This document shows positions 52,318 through 63,100 of a stretch of 64,000 bases of DNA, piece after piece. A model generated the notes under the pieces. The model worked only from the letters and a program-made list of their open reading frames with translations, did not search any database and was not told where the DNA came from. The first letter of the stretch is position 1, and every line of letters starts with the position of its first letter. This DNA is from Ruminococcus sp. GTDB taxonomy: Bacteria > Bacillota > Clostridia > Oscillospirales > Ruminococcaceae. A program made the position numbers and the translations under genes. The stretch is taken from positions 1 to 64,000 of the forward strand of contig NZ_JAILMR010000114.1 in assembly GCF_024692365.1 (NCBI RefSeq), read 5' to 3'.

Positions 52318-53688
52318 ATGTCAAAAAGAACAATGACGGAGGGCACTCCGTGGAAACATATAATCAGCTTCGCCCTGCCTGTGCTGGCGGGTTCGCTGTT
52401 ACAACAGCTTTACAATACCGCCGATTCGGTGATAGTCGGCAGAAATGCGGGACAATCCGCACTTTCGGACGTTGGAACTACGGGAACGTTTTCGTTTCTG
52501 TTTCTGGCGATAGCCATAGGCTTCTCATCGGGCAACAGTGTTGTCATAGCACAGCACTACGGCGCAGGAAATGAAAAAGCAGTCCGCAGAACAGCATCAA
52601 CAGGCATTATCTTTTTGCTGGGACTTGGTCTTGCTTCAACTTTGATAGGCATAGCCGTCAGTGAACCCGCACTAACGCATTTAGTCGGCGTAAAACCAGA
52701 ATATCATGACTACGCCCTGCAATACTTCCGATGGTACTGCCTTGGTCTTATCTTCCAGTTCGGCTACAATATCTTTTCATCGATACTCAGGGCAGTTGGC
52801 GACAGCAAGGCTACTCTGTACTTTCTGCTGATATCCTCGGTCATCAACATCGCCCTAGACCTGCTTTTCGTAAGTGTATTCAAATGGGGAGTTTTCGGGG
52901 CAGCGATAGCTACGGATATATCCCAGGCAGGTTCATTCATCGCGGCATATATCTACATGATAAAAAAGTACCCTGTATTCCGTTTCAAACTTAAAGAATT
53001 CGTCTGGGACAGCAAAGCCGCAAAAAGAACTGTCATAGTCGGTACCCCCATAGCACTTCAGCTTGTTATAGTTTCTATCGGTCTGACTTTGATCCAGCGT
53101 GCAGTCAATGATTTCGGAGAGAATATGACAGCATCGTTCACAGTAGGTTCCAGAATAGAAATGTATCTGAACCTCCCCTGCAACGCTTTTCAGACTACTC
53201 TTGCCACTTACACGGGTCAGAATTACGGTGCGGGAAAACCCGAGCGTATCAAGCAAGGCGCGCGCCAGACGATACTTATTTCTGTCGGCATAACCCTGAT
53301 CATCTCGGCAGTTATACTGCTTACTTCCCAGAACATCATCGACCTTTTCAAACTGAACAAGACCGCATCAGGCTACTGTATACAGCATCTGCGTACGATA
53401 GCACTGGTCAACGTAGTTCTTTCGGTGTATATCCCGCTTTTCGGAGTATTCCAAGGAACGAACCACAGCGGAATGCCCACTATTGTCGCCACCTGCGCAC
53501 TTTCTGTCCGCCTGATAGTGACCTACCTTTTCAGGTACAGCGACTATTTCGGCTACAGCATAATCTGGTGGAACGGTCTTTTCGGCTTCGGAACTGGCTG
53601 TACAATTACATGGACAAACTATCTGAACGGCTGGTGGCTTAAAAGTTCAAAGGTTCCACTTGAAAAGATACCCGAAAAAGAACGATAA
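52318..53688 (+). CDS. MATE-family efflux transporter
   Basis: 456 residues with 12 predicted membrane segments in two homologous halves, and family features PVLAGSLLQQLYNTADSVIVGR and FGGAIATD-like repeats. MATE pumps expel cationic drugs or metabolites using a Na+ or H+ gradient. Weak ribosome site (AACGGTGAT). Stands alone; substrate open. Confidence 0.92.
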   Translation: MSKRTMTEGTPWKHIISFALPVLAGSLLQQLYNTADSVIVGRNAGQSALSDVGTTGTFSFLFLAIAIGFSSGNSVVIAQHYGAGNEKAVRRTASTGIIFLLGLGLASTLIGIAVSEPALTHLVGVKPEYHDYALQYFRWYCLGLIFQFGYNIFSSILRAVGDSKATLYFLLISSVINIALDLLFVSVFKWGVFGAAIATDISQAGSFIAAYIYMIKKYPVFRFKLKEFVWDSKAAKRTVIVGTPIALQLVIVSIGLTLIQRAVNDFGENMTASFTVGSRIEMYLNLPCNAFQTTLATYTGQNYGAGKPERIKQGARQTILISVGITLIISAVILLTSQNIIDLFKLNKTASGYCIQHLRTIALVNVVLSVYIPLFGVFQGTNHSGMPTIVATCALSVRLIVTYLFRYSDYFGYSIIWWNGLFGFGTGCTITWTNYLNGWWLKSSKVPLEKIPEKER

Positions 53689-53733
53689 GTAATGTATGAC
53701 ATTGTCTGAAAAAACGATTTTTTGGCAAATCTA

Positions 53734-53762
53734 TTGACTTTTCAGGATATAAATGTTATAAT
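53734..53762 (+). promoter_or_regulatory. Promoter of the lipoprotein gene
   Basis: TTGACT (53734-53739), 17-base spacer, TATAAT (53757-53762). Confidence 0.8.
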
Positions 53763-53869
53763 AATGTCGCAATTCCGCAAAGGTTAATTCATTTTTTTGC
53801 AATTTACATCTGCGGAACTCAATTAAATGAGGAATTTATAATTACCAACAAAGAAAGGATAATTGAATC

Positions 53870-54832
53870 ATGAAAAACAAACTGATACTTATGCTCTGCG
53901 TAGCTGCACTCAGCCTTAGCTTTGCATCTTGCGGAGATACCGACAAGGGCTCAAACGACACTGCTTCTTCTGCTGCTTCTACTTCTGCAGCTGCTGATAG
54001 CGAGGCTGCAACAGAGTCCGCTGCTGAAGCTGAATCTGTTGCTGAAACAGAGAGCGCAGCTGAAGAGTCTGCTGCTGAAACAGAGTCAAAGGCTGATGAA
54101 AATAAGACTCCTGCTTCTAACGAAGAGCTCACCGAGCTGCTCGCTAAGGTAAAGGAAAAGACCGCTGATAACAGCAACTGCGAAATGACCGCAAAGATGG
54201 ATATCGATATGGCAATGACCATGAGCGGTACTAACACTAATATCAAGACCACAAGTGATATTACTTCCAAGACTAACGGCAAGAATTCTCATACAATAAC
54301 TACCACCACTACCGATCAGGGTACAGGTGCTATGAGTGAAACTCAGGAGATCTATCAGACCGAAGATGGTACAAACTATGTTAGCATCGACGAAGGCAAG
54401 ACCTGGACAAAGACCACAGGTGCTTCATCTTCATTTGATGCAAGTGCATTCTCCGGTGATATCATGGGTGAGGACGCTGTATTCCAGAATGCAACTCTCG
54501 AAAAGGACGGCGATAACTATGTTATCACTGTTTCCTTCAACGATCTGCTTGCAAACGCAGGCGAAGCTGCTGAATCTCTCCTTGGTATGACAGGCGGCGC
54601 AGAAGCAGAGGGCAACGTTATACTGACCATCGGCAGCGATTACTATCCTGTAAGCATGACAATGGAAAATATTTCCTTTGATATGTCCGAGCTGCTGAGT
54701 GCACTGGCTTCTGAGGACGCTGGTGATGCATCGATCGACATGAAGATGAACATGACTATCAACTTCGTAAGCTGGGGCACCGTTTCCGATGAAGATGTAG
54801 CTGTTCCCGAGGCAGCACTTTCTGCTGAATAA
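53870..54832 (+). CDS. Lipoprotein with low-complexity linker and lipid-carrier-like fold
   Basis: 320 residues. Lipobox FASC after the signal peptide; residues 25-85 are Ala/Glu/Ser low-complexity (AESVAETESAAEE). Residues about 90-318 read as a beta-rich sheet with repeated MxxDxxMxMxG patterns and an ISFDMSELLS segment, similar to LolA/LppX-like lipoprotein carriers or DUF6612-type proteins. Substrate unknown. Start after AAAGGA. Confidence 0.78.
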   Translation: MKNKLILMLCVAALSLSFASCGDTDKGSNDTASSAASTSAAADSEAATESAAEAESVAETESAAEESAAETESKADENKTPASNEELTELLAKVKEKTADNSNCEMTAKMDIDMAMTMSGTNTNIKTTSDITSKTNGKNSHTITTTTTDQGTGAMSETQEIYQTEDGTNYVSIDEGKTWTKTTGASSSFDASAFSGDIMGEDAVFQNATLEKDGDNYVITVSFNDLLANAGEAAESLLGMTGGAEAEGNVILTIGSDYYPVSMTMENISFDMSELLSALASEDAGDASIDMKMNMTINFVSWGTVSDEDVAVPEAALSAE

Positions 54833-54849
54833 TCTAAAGCATAATATAA

Positions 54850-54887
54850 AGACTGTGTGATCAAAACGATCGCACAGTCTTTTTTTG
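54850..54887 (+). terminator. Terminator of the lipoprotein gene
   Basis: AGACTGTG-TGATC pairs with GATCG-CACAGTCT with one wobble, then seven T. Confidence 0.88.
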
Positions 54888-54890
54888 TAT

Positions 54891-56123
54891 TCAGCTTTTG
54901 CGGCACACGGCTGTTACGCTCATATAACCGTCGCTCACATCGGCGAAGATATCGCCGTGCATACTGTTCATCAGCCTGCGGCATATATACAGCCCAAGTC
55001 CGCTTCCCTGCTTGCCGTTTGTGTTAGAACCTCTCCAGAAGCTGTCAAATATGTGGTCGAGTTCGTTCTTCGGAAGTTCACAGCCGCTGTTCTTAACTGT
55101 CACAAGACGGCAGTCCTCTTCGTCAGAAAAACTGACAGTGATTTCCCTGCCATCACCATACTTTATGGCGTTCTCGATGATGTTCTGAAGCACCTCGGTA
55201 AGTCTGTCGGGGTCGCCGTATATAATGCAGTCGGAGTAATCTTCAATCGTGAACTCGGTACCGTTCAGCGAAAGCTTGCTGTTGTAAAAAGCCCCGATAC
55301 CGTCAATCACCTGCGACAGATAATATTCGCGGTTCTCAACTTCAAAGCTGAGAAAATCATCAGAGGAATGTTTGATTATCTCTTCAAGATAACGCTCGAT
55401 CTCGTCAGCCTTTTCACCGATGCTGCCGTAGACCTCGTCCAGCTTCTTAGGGTCAGTGTACAGTCCCCTTGCCAAAGCCTTTGAATACAGCTTGATAGAC
55501 GACAGCGGAGTTTTGATATCATGGGAAAGTGAAAGTATCATGGTCTTTTCGGCTTTCGCGTGTTCATACTCTTTCTGCTTTGAGGATTCCAACTTCTCCC
55601 TAAGCATATCAAGTCCCCAGACAAATTTGCCGAAATATCTGCTTTTGTCCTCTTTGAGAGGGTCAGTCAGATTGCCCTTTGAAAGTTCATAGGGCAGTTC
55701 GCTTATACGGTTGAAAGGCTTTATCATCTTACTTCTGAGATACAGGAGAACAGCCAGCACAGTTACCGTAACAGCACCAAAAGCAATATTCACCGCCGCA
55801 AAGACTTTACTGCTGCCGCTATCTTTCCTGTCGTCATATTCGATACGGTAAAACCTTCCGCCAGCCTTGCAGATAACGTACTCGCTCTTGCTTTCAAAAG
55901 CAGATTCATCATCTGCATCGATCTCGCAGATACCTGTTATGGCAGTGTAATCATCTGCGCTTACTTCCTCACCTGCATCAAGCCGATGTTTCACCCTGTT
56001 GACCTCAACAAGGTAATACCCCGAAGTCTCACCGCGGTCTATGATCAGGATATGATCAACGGAAGCTGTCAGCACTATCATTATCACAACGAAGAATACT
56101 ATAAGCTTGTCGAAGCTTTTCAT
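54891..56123 (-). CDS. Sensor histidine kinase
   Basis: 410 residues. Two membrane helices (about 7-27 and 112-132) flank an extracytoplasmic region with DYTAITGICEID; a HAMP-like linker and coiled coil follow. The H-box is SLSHDIKTPL (about His203), and N, G1 and G2 boxes are present (NIIENAIKYG, GSGLGLYICR). It phosphorylates the response regulator encoded one base upstream. Start after GGAGGG. Confidence 0.93.
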   Translation of the reverse strand: MKSFDKLIVFFVVIMIVLTASVDHILIIDRGETSGYYLVEVNRVKHRLDAGEEVSADDYTAITGICEIDADDESAFESKSEYVICKAGGRFYRIEYDDRKDSGSSKVFAAVNIAFGAVTVTVLAVLLYLRSKMIKPFNRISELPYELSKGNLTDPLKEDKSRYFGKFVWGLDMLREKLESSKQKEYEHAKAEKTMILSLSHDIKTPLSSIKLYSKALARGLYTDPKKLDEVYGSIGEKADEIERYLEEIIKHSSDDFLSFEVENREYYLSQVIDGIGAFYNSKLSLNGTEFTIEDYSDCIIYGDPDRLTEVLQNIIENAIKYGDGREITVSFSDEEDCRLVTVKNSGCELPKNELDHIFDSFWRGSNTNGKQGSGLGLYICRRLMNSMHGDIFADVSDGYMSVTAVCRKS

Positions 56124-56124
56124 A

Positions 56125-56790
56125 TCAGCCCTCCCAGCGGTAGCCCTTTCCCCAGACCGTCAGTATGCGCTTTGGTTCTTTTGGGTCGGGCTCGATCTTC
56201 TGGCGGAGCCATTTGATGTGTACGGTCAGTGTCTGTATCTCTGATTCACTGTCAGACCCCCATATCCGATTGAAGATGAACTCCTTGGTAAGGGTCTGCC
56301 CCTTGTTCTCGATGAATAGCCTTAACAGCTCGAACTCCTTTGCCGTCATCTGTAAAGGCTCACCGTTTTTGGTAACAGTTCCGCCTGTAAGGTCGAGAGT
56401 GATATCACCGTCGGATAAGTCGTCCATCGCAAGGCGGCGCTTGAATATGCCCTTGACCTTGGCTATGAGAATATCGATATCATATGGCTTTTCAATGTAA
56501 TCATCAGCACCAAGGATAAGACCGTTCAGCTTGTCTTCCCTGTCGATCCTTGCAGTAAGTATCAGTATCGGAGTATTGCTCTGCTCGCGGATACGCCTGC
56601 ACACGGCAAAACCGTCAATGCCGGGGAGATTGATATCCAGCAGGACAAGTCTTGCGCCGTATTTTTCAAAAAACGTCAGAGCTTTCTCTCCGCTTTCGGC
56701 AGTGCTGACGGTGTAACCCTCAGCCCTGAGAAAATCACAAAGCAGAACGCTCAGTTCCTTGTTATCTTCAACTATCAGTATATCGACCAT
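56125..56790 (-). CDS. OmpR-family response regulator
   Basis: 221 residues from the ATG at 56790 (GAGGTG upstream); the longer frame adds 44 residues without a conserved domain. Receiver domain with Asp in VLLDINLPGIDG (about Asp50), Thr and Lys in TAR and EKPYD, and a C-terminal winged helix (LTMTAKEFELLRLFIENKGQTLTKEFIF). It binds DNA direct repeats of target promoters. Forms a unit with the kinase gene, one base apart. The orphan FtsX permease gene close by may be a target, given common bacitracin-type systems, but the element at 56896 lies between them. Confidence 0.93.
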   Translation of the reverse strand: MVDILIVEDNKELSVLLCDFLRAEGYTVSTAESGEKALTFFEKYGARLVLLDINLPGIDGFAVCRRIREQSNTPILILTARIDREDKLNGLILGADDYIEKPYDIDILIAKVKGIFKRRLAMDDLSDGDITLDLTGGTVTKNGEPLQMTAKEFELLRLFIENKGQTLTKEFIFNRIWGSDSESEIQTLTVHIKWLRQKIEPDPKEPKRILTVWGKGYRWEG

Positions 56791-56836
56791 ATCACACCTC
56801 GCAAAGAACATTCCACGAAAGCACCGCGGTACTATT

Positions 56837-56865
56837 ATTATACTTCTTTTTTGGCAGTACGTCAA
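56837..56865 (-). promoter_or_regulatory. Promoter of the two-component operon
   Basis: Minus strand TTGACG (56860-56865), 17-base spacer, TATAAT (56837-56842). It lies 31 bases from the left end of repeat element copy 2. Confidence 0.8.
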
Positions 56866-57113
56866 CTGCAAAAAATCCAAACAAAGTTGTGAGATATGCC
56901 AAGGAAGAGAGCTTTTGGTCAAGCTTTTCGCGAAAAGCTTGCGGAGAGCTCGAGAGGCAGAGCCTCTCGGTCAAGGGGTAAAAGCGACGTGACCACAATC
57001 AAAATAATAGCAGGCTATCTTCCCGACCACACGGCGCGGGCAATCTCAAAAATCCGAGCGTATGCGAACGTATGCATACGCTCAAACTATCTGCGTGAAT
57101 ATTGCCCGCGCAC

Positions 57114-57143
57114 GCCGTCAAACAGCGGAGCGTTTTTGACGGC
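57114..57143 (+). repeat. Conserved-loop hairpin, copy 3
   Basis: Stem GCCGTCAAA / TTTGACGGC (9 bp, perfect) around loop CAGCGGAGCGTT. Confidence 0.85.
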
Positions 57144-57283
57144 TCGACCCGAACGGAGAGAGGGGCGACTTACCCGCAGTACGTCTATTTAATGCACACG
57201 CGAATCTTCTACCAACGAACTGCGTGATAAACGTTTTCTTATCCAAAGAACTGCGTTGGACAGTGTCGCCCCTTACGGGTCGA

Positions 57284-57313
57284 GAAATCGGATTCGCTCC
57301 GCTGTCCGATTTC
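57284..57313 (-). repeat. Conserved-loop hairpin, copy 4
   Basis: On the minus strand: stem GAAATCGGA / TCCGATTTC (perfect) around loop CAGCGGAGCGAA. Confidence 0.85.
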
Positions 57314-57544
57314 ATGCGCGGGCAATTTCTACGCATACCAAAAAGTACGGTCGTATACTTTGGTACACGCTCGTACTGTTTGGTATTGCCCGCGCATTTT
57401 TGGTATAAGTTCGTATCACGCTTGTAGAGTGTGGTACATTTGGGTATCGTGCCTTGGTGATTGAGGGCTCTGCCCTCAAACTCCCGCAAGCCTGCTAGCG
57501 CGAGGCATATGCCGACGCAGTCGCATAAACCGCGCGCTTTATTT

Positions 57545-57584
57545 CGCGGCAACAATTTGATAAAGACGTTCAATTGTTGCCGCG
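57545..57584. repeat. Perfect 13-bp inverted repeat at the 3' end of the FtsX gene
   Basis: CGCGGCAACAATT pairs with AATTGTTGCCGCG over a 14-base loop. No T-run follows on either strand, so it is not a normal terminator; it could be a processing or mRNA-stability hairpin for the FtsX permease gene. Confidence 0.6.
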
Positions 57585-57591
57585 AATATCT

Positions 57592-59961
57592 TTATTCAAT
57601 GCTAGCAGTATCCGAAGCCCTCACCTTCCCCGTATAAAGCGAAGTAAGAAGCACACTAACCACAGTAGCCGCCACGATCACAGCAGGATAAATAACAAAC
57701 ATCGAAAGGATATCAAACTTATACTCAACACTGTTCATAACACCCATCATACCAAATATAGGATCCATTGTCAGCTTGGTGAAAGGTACACAAAGCGCCG
57801 CAGAGATCACAACCGCAAGTATCGAAATGACCAAGAATCGCAGTGTGTGATGCGCCACTACCGAACGTTCCTTGAATCCGATTGCTTTCATCAGCGCTAT
57901 CTCCGACCTTTCCTTTGCGATAAATGAACGCTCCATAAGCACGCTTATCAGCACGATGATTATCACCGCAAGCACCAGCGCAAGATCTCTTACCGTTGCC
58001 ATGGTATCTCCCACGCCCATGCTGCTCTTCGTAAATTCTCTTGAATCCTCGACAATATTGGTACCCATAATGTCCTTCAGCTTTTCTCTGCGCTGATCGA
58101 TAATTTCCTTGCTCGGATTGTCATCGAAATCTATCTGGAAAGCGAATAAGGAAGAAGGTGCTGTTTCATTTATCTCGATATCCTGATGCAGTCTGCCCAC
58201 CATGCCCATCTGGTCAAAACTCTGGAACAGTGCGGATACCACGTATTCATCAGTACTGCCATCAATAGTTATCCTGACTGTGTCGCCTATCTTAACGCCA
58301 AGCTTCTCTGCGGCAGCCTCGGCAAAAGCCACCTCGTTGGTATACATAGGCGCTGTGCCGTCGGTATACTCATAATCAGTAGTTTCGGTTTTGCCGCACT
58401 GCAGAAAGCTGAGATTTGTGTTCTTGCCATCAACCTCAACGTTCAGCTGATACCAGGGTTCTACCCATACCTTTCCTGGCATATCGTTTTCGGCAAGTAT
58501 CTTTTCTATCTCTGCCGAAGCTTCATCTGACGTTTTTATACCGCCTATTATCTCCATGCCGCGCTCACTGTCGGTAAGATAAACATCACTCCGCTTGACA
58601 CTCAGCAGATACAGCAGTGAATCGCTGTCGATAGTATTCGCGGTAGCTGTCAGTATCATTATCAGCAGGGTGAACAACACGAATATAAAAGTTATAATAC
58701 CGTACTGCCTTGGTGCGCTGAGTATATCGTTCACGGATAAGAAGCCTGTGCTGCCAAGCTTGCTCTTGCTTAAACTCATCACACTGCGCTTTTTGAAACG
58801 CTCACCTGTCTGACCGTTGCGCACAGCGTCAATGGGAGAAAGCTTGTTAATCTTAGCTGTGCATCTCCAGCAGAACAGCATTATCATCCCAACTACTGCC
58901 AGGCAGCAGGCTATGCCTATCAGCACACTGTTATCACTGCCAAGCACCATGTTATCGCTGACGCTTTTGAGAAGTGCCGCACCGAAAGGTACACTTATGA
59001 TATATCCAACCGAAGCTCCAAGCACTGCAATGCCAAGGTACTTCACCATGTACATTCCCCTGATGGAGCTGTTTTTAAGACCGACCGCTTTCATAACGCC
59101 TATCTCTCTGAACTCTTCGGAGATGGTAAAACCGATGGTGAATCTCAGTACCACAAATGATACTACCAGCAGACCAATGCTAAGCACCATAAGTATCGCC
59201 GCCACCAGTATGTCCATTATGTAAGTCATCCTGATAAGGCTCTTATCGAAGTTCAGCTGAAGATAAGGTGCGTTTTTTGCAGAAGCATCTTCAAAGGCTT
59301 TTTCATCGGAGATATTGAAATAGTACATATTTCCCGCAAAATCAGCCTTTATTGATTCGTTCTCCGCGAACACCTTGTAATCCTCGCTGTTTATAATGTA
59401 TCTGGGATTCGCCATCATCGAAGAACCGTAAAGAGCGTCCTTAACAAACCCAGCAAACTCGAATTCCTTAGTAACGCCTTCAAGCTTGATGGTTATCTTG
59501 TCGCCGACCTCAAGATCGGTCTTTTTGATCTCCTGACCCGCAATGTAGATCTTGCCTTTTTCGACCTCGGTCAGAATCTCATCATTGCTGTCAAACAGAT
59601 TTATGCCCACCGTATCAATCTTGTTGAGCATACCAACTCTGTCAAGGTCACACAGTTCCTCACCATCACGCTCCAGATTAGATGATATGAGGTAGATAAC
59701 GTCCTCGCGCCTGTAATCGGTGACGTATTCACTCTCCTGCAAAAAATCCTCGATGTACTCCGATTTCTTTTCGCCTCGTGTAGCATAAAATACATCTGGC
59801 ATATTCGCTTTCTCGAAGAAGTAATCCAGCCCGTTCACCACCGACAGGATATTGTTCACACTCGATGCCGCGAACATTGCAGAAAGTATCACGAACAACA
59901 GAAGAATGATGTTCATTGTCTTTTTTCTTTTCAGGTCTTTCTTTAATATTCTAAGATACAT
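57592..59961 (-). CDS. FtsX-family ABC permease, second orphan
   Basis: 789 residues. N-terminal helix (about 17-37), a large extracytoplasmic region (about 40-240), a first FtsX domain of four helices (about 245-395), a second extracytoplasmic region (about 440-640), and a second FtsX domain (about 650-785). Start after GGAGGC. As with the gene at 2477, no ATPase is next to it. The two share the layout but not obvious sequence identity. It lies beyond repeat copy 2 from the two-component operon, an arrangement that recalls BceAB-type resistance modules, but lacking the ATPase. Confidence 0.85.
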   Translation of the reverse strand: MYLRILKKDLKRKKTMNIILLLFVILSAMFAASSVNNILSVVNGLDYFFEKANMPDVFYATRGEKKSEYIEDFLQESEYVTDYRREDVIYLISSNLERDGEELCDLDRVGMLNKIDTVGINLFDSNDEILTEVEKGKIYIAGQEIKKTDLEVGDKITIKLEGVTKEFEFAGFVKDALYGSSMMANPRYIINSEDYKVFAENESIKADFAGNMYYFNISDEKAFEDASAKNAPYLQLNFDKSLIRMTYIMDILVAAILMVLSIGLLVVSFVVLRFTIGFTISEEFREIGVMKAVGLKNSSIRGMYMVKYLGIAVLGASVGYIISVPFGAALLKSVSDNMVLGSDNSVLIGIACCLAVVGMIMLFCWRCTAKINKLSPIDAVRNGQTGERFKKRSVMSLSKSKLGSTGFLSVNDILSAPRQYGIITFIFVLFTLLIMILTATANTIDSDSLLYLLSVKRSDVYLTDSERGMEIIGGIKTSDEASAEIEKILAENDMPGKVWVEPWYQLNVEVDGKNTNLSFLQCGKTETTDYEYTDGTAPMYTNEVAFAEAAAEKLGVKIGDTVRITIDGSTDEYVVSALFQSFDQMGMVGRLHQDIEINETAPSSLFAFQIDFDDNPSKEIIDQRREKLKDIMGTNIVEDSREFTKSSMGVGDTMATVRDLALVLAVIIIVLISVLMERSFIAKERSEIALMKAIGFKERSVVAHHTLRFLVISILAVVISAALCVPFTKLTMDPIFGMMGVMNSVEYKFDILSMFVIYPAVIVAATVVSVLLTSLYTGKVRASDTASIE

Positions 59962-60064
59962 ATTGCTGCCTCCTTTTCTTTGTTCACATTATAGCACGGC
60001 ACTTATTAAATAATCCTTAAATCAAATAGTGATGTTTTTTCATGCCCTCAGGAACAACAATATC

Positions 60065-60096
60065 AAAAAAGCTGCGCAGACTATCATCTGCACAGC
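60065..60096 (-). terminator. Terminator of the large Ig-like gene
   Basis: Minus strand GCTGTGCAGA with TCTGCGCAGC (one G-U pair), then TTTTTTG. Confidence 0.85.
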
Positions 60097-60109
60097 TTTG
60101 TATGATTGT

Positions 60110-63100
60110 TTACTTATTGGAGAGTCTGCGGCGTCTTCCTCTTGCTACTGCCGTTACACCGCCTACCGTCATGATAAGCATAGCTGCACCGGTGCCGATC
60201 CATATTCTCTGGTTGCCCACCGAGAAATGCTCAACTTCGGTGATAATACGCATATTACCTGCCTTATCAACAAGCTTAGCGCCTATCGAATAAGTACCCG
60301 AAGGAAGTGTCACGCTCAGCGAATCGTCCTTAGCATTATAAGCTGCTACGACCTCCTTGCCGTCAACAGCTGCCCTGAGACCGTTTGCTGTGACCTCCTG
60401 ACCGTTGATGTAAACAACAGTCTCCTTCTCGTCAAGTATCTCGCTTATGTTCGAGAATGTAATTGTCTTCTCACCTGAACCTCTGAGCCAGCCCCAGTTT
60501 GAAAGGTAATCGGGAACTGCGCACTCGGGCTTGGTGTTGTCGATGTACATCTCGCCCAGGTCGACATATTCGCCGTTATTTTCGGCTCTCAGATACAGTC
60601 TTGTGTCAGTATCCTCAGTGAAGTTTGTTGCGAAGTATTCGCCCGAAAGCTTATACTTTGTTGCATCGACCATGTAAAGCTCGTCCTCGATGAGACTCAC
60701 ACCGTCAGCAGTTGCATGAGTATCGGTCTCAGCTTCTGTATCCTTATCTACCAGAAGCAGCTTAGGTGCAGAACCTGCCTTTGAGAACATAACTATGTCG
60801 AGGTCATCAAAACTTGTAGGCTGTTTCGAGATAGGACCATACTCTTCATCCTCGAAGGAGTACCAGCCTGTACAATTTACCTTGTTGCTGTTCTCGATAT
60901 AAGCCAGCATCGAGGTGTTCATCATACGGACATAGGTATTATCGCTTATCTCACTCTTATTTCCCGCCATATCGACTGCATACAGCTTTACAGCGTAAAC
61001 GCCGTCCTCTTCAAAATCAGGAACTGTATATCTGATAACATCCTGTTCAAGTGCCTTATCGGATTTAGCGATGTCAATTGCCTTATCCTTTTCAAAAGCA
61101 CTGTACTTCTCATCAGACTTTTTCTCCTCGGGGAGTATCTTGCCTATCTCTCTGCCGCCGCTGTAAGTTGGCTTAAAGGTAGTCATTTCATATTCCAGTC
61201 TGTAGAGGTTAGTATCTGTGAATTCAACGTAAGGTGCTTCATCTTCAAATCTGTCGATATCGTACACTGCAAGTGCTTTGTACTTATCTTCAGTAAGTTC
61301 GGAATAATCACCTTCGTTACGTGCGCCCAGAACAGGTGCTGTTGTATCGACCTCAAATATATCGGTCTTAGTGTCAGAACCTTCTGCCAGCTCGCCCTGG
61401 TTGCCTGCACGGTCAACAGGTGTGACTTCTATCTTGTATACGCCGTCCTCTTTGAGTTCAAAACTCAGGCGGTGAGAATCCTTAGCGGTATCGTGAGTCC
61501 ATGTGTACTCGGGACGAGTTTCAAACCACTCTTCATCTTTGTTTTCCTTGTGAGAGCTTCCTGCGCTCTTGCTGAAAACTCTGATGTTCAGGTCTTCTTC
61601 AACAAAGTTCTTCTCGGTAACATTGATCTCGAAAGCGGCTTTTCTGTCGCCCTGATTGTTATAGTAAAGCTCGGTGCTGCCGCTGATCTCATCGGGAGTG
61701 CCTGTCTTGAAATCAGCAAAGTTATTTGTTATAACAGGCTTGGTCTTATCGATTATGAAGTGCTGACCGGGATCGTATGTGCCGGGGTTGCCTGCCAGAT
61801 CTTTGTACTCGACTTTGATGTTGTACTCGCCGTCTTCCGTAAGATCGACTTTCGCAGTATGTGTAAGACCGTTGCCTGAATCGTCACCGCTCCATGCAAC
61901 TTTCTGCTCAACGCCGTTTACCAGCACCTTTGCGTCAGAGCCGTTAAAGTTTTTCTCAACGATGGACAGATTCACCTGCTGATCCTTATCGTAGTACATA
62001 CCGTTCTTAGCATCATTGTTGCCAAGAGATGTGCTTACAGCAGGCGCTGTCAGGTCAAGAGAGTATTGCGCAGAACTTGACATAGTATTGCCTGCGTTGT
62101 CTGTCATAGTGACATTAACAGGATTGTCGCTTTCATCAGCCTCAACAAGAAGCTGGAATGATACTTCTGTTATCAGGTTAGCATCAGTGCTGACAATCTT
62201 TTCATCAACAGGCTGATCGCTTATCAGCGACATATCATAAGTCGAAGCATTCAGATGACCGCTCTTGTTGTCCTTGCCTATCGACCATTCGATGTTGGAA
62301 ATACCCGAGAAGGTATCCTTGACAGTGACATTGAGAGCCAGTGCATGATTGTAGAATCCGTTTACAGACTCACCCAGAGGTGTGATAGTAACAGTAGCGT
62401 GCTCGGAATGGAGCTGATCGTCCTCGACAACAGCACCGTCAGGACCCAGCTTTTCTGAATGGCGTCCCACATTATCAAACACCTCAGCAGCAATATGACC
62501 CTTGAATCCCTTGGGTATCTGGAATTCAGCATACTGTCTGTTATTGTCGCTTTTCAGCATAGTACGGTCAACAGTCCAATTAATTTCATTGCCACCGGCT
62601 TCATTTTTATAAAGAGTTACATAAGCTATACCGGATGAATTGCCGGGGTCGTTAACATAAACTCTTATAGTAGCGTCATTCTTAAAGAAATAGCCGTAAG
62701 TATCGTCATGAACGAAAGGTGCTTTTTCAGATGTTCCGTTTATGATGAATTCAGTTATCTCGGGGTTGGTTTTATCAATATTGATACTCTTTGTTTTCCT
62801 AGAAGAGTTGCCCGCATTGTCCACTACTTCCGCTGTCAGTATATAATTACCTTCTTCGGAAATTTCATATGAGTACTGTGCAATGTCGTTTGAATATCTG
62901 ACATCTTCAAATTTTACTTCTTTATTTCCGTCATTATATGAAGTTTCAGTAATGAAAGGATTTTCTGGATTTATAGCATCATTGTAAACATTTACTTCTT
63001 TAAGACCAGACCTGTATACACCTCTGTCCCTTACGACAATTTTATAAGGAACATTGTTATCATACCATTGCTTTCCATCGACATCAATGCCTTTATCGAC

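Larger units (their letters stand above)
56896..57512. repeat. Mosaic palindromic element, copy 2
   Basis: Same modular order as 39307-39941 but with the arms exchanged: the left arm carries the cassette with CAAAAATCCGA, and the right arm carries the TACCAAA cassette, in inverted orientation. The left arm has a perfect 22-bp palindrome (56930-56951). Hairpins lie at 57114-57143 and 57284-57313. The centre (about 57171-57270) reads in the same direction as in copy 1. The right outer arm is diverged (57458-57512, still with CGCAAGCCT). TTTGGTA heptamers sit at 57359, 57379 and 57399, 20 bp apart. Confidence 0.82.

Noticed and set aside
53689-53733. Terminator after the MATE gene
   Set aside because: AAAAAACGATTTTTT is only AT-rich and too weak to count as a hairpin terminator.
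56896-57573. Open frames of 60-150 codons in the second element copy
   Set aside because: Same reasoning: mirrored, not conserved in the first copy, and no start signals.
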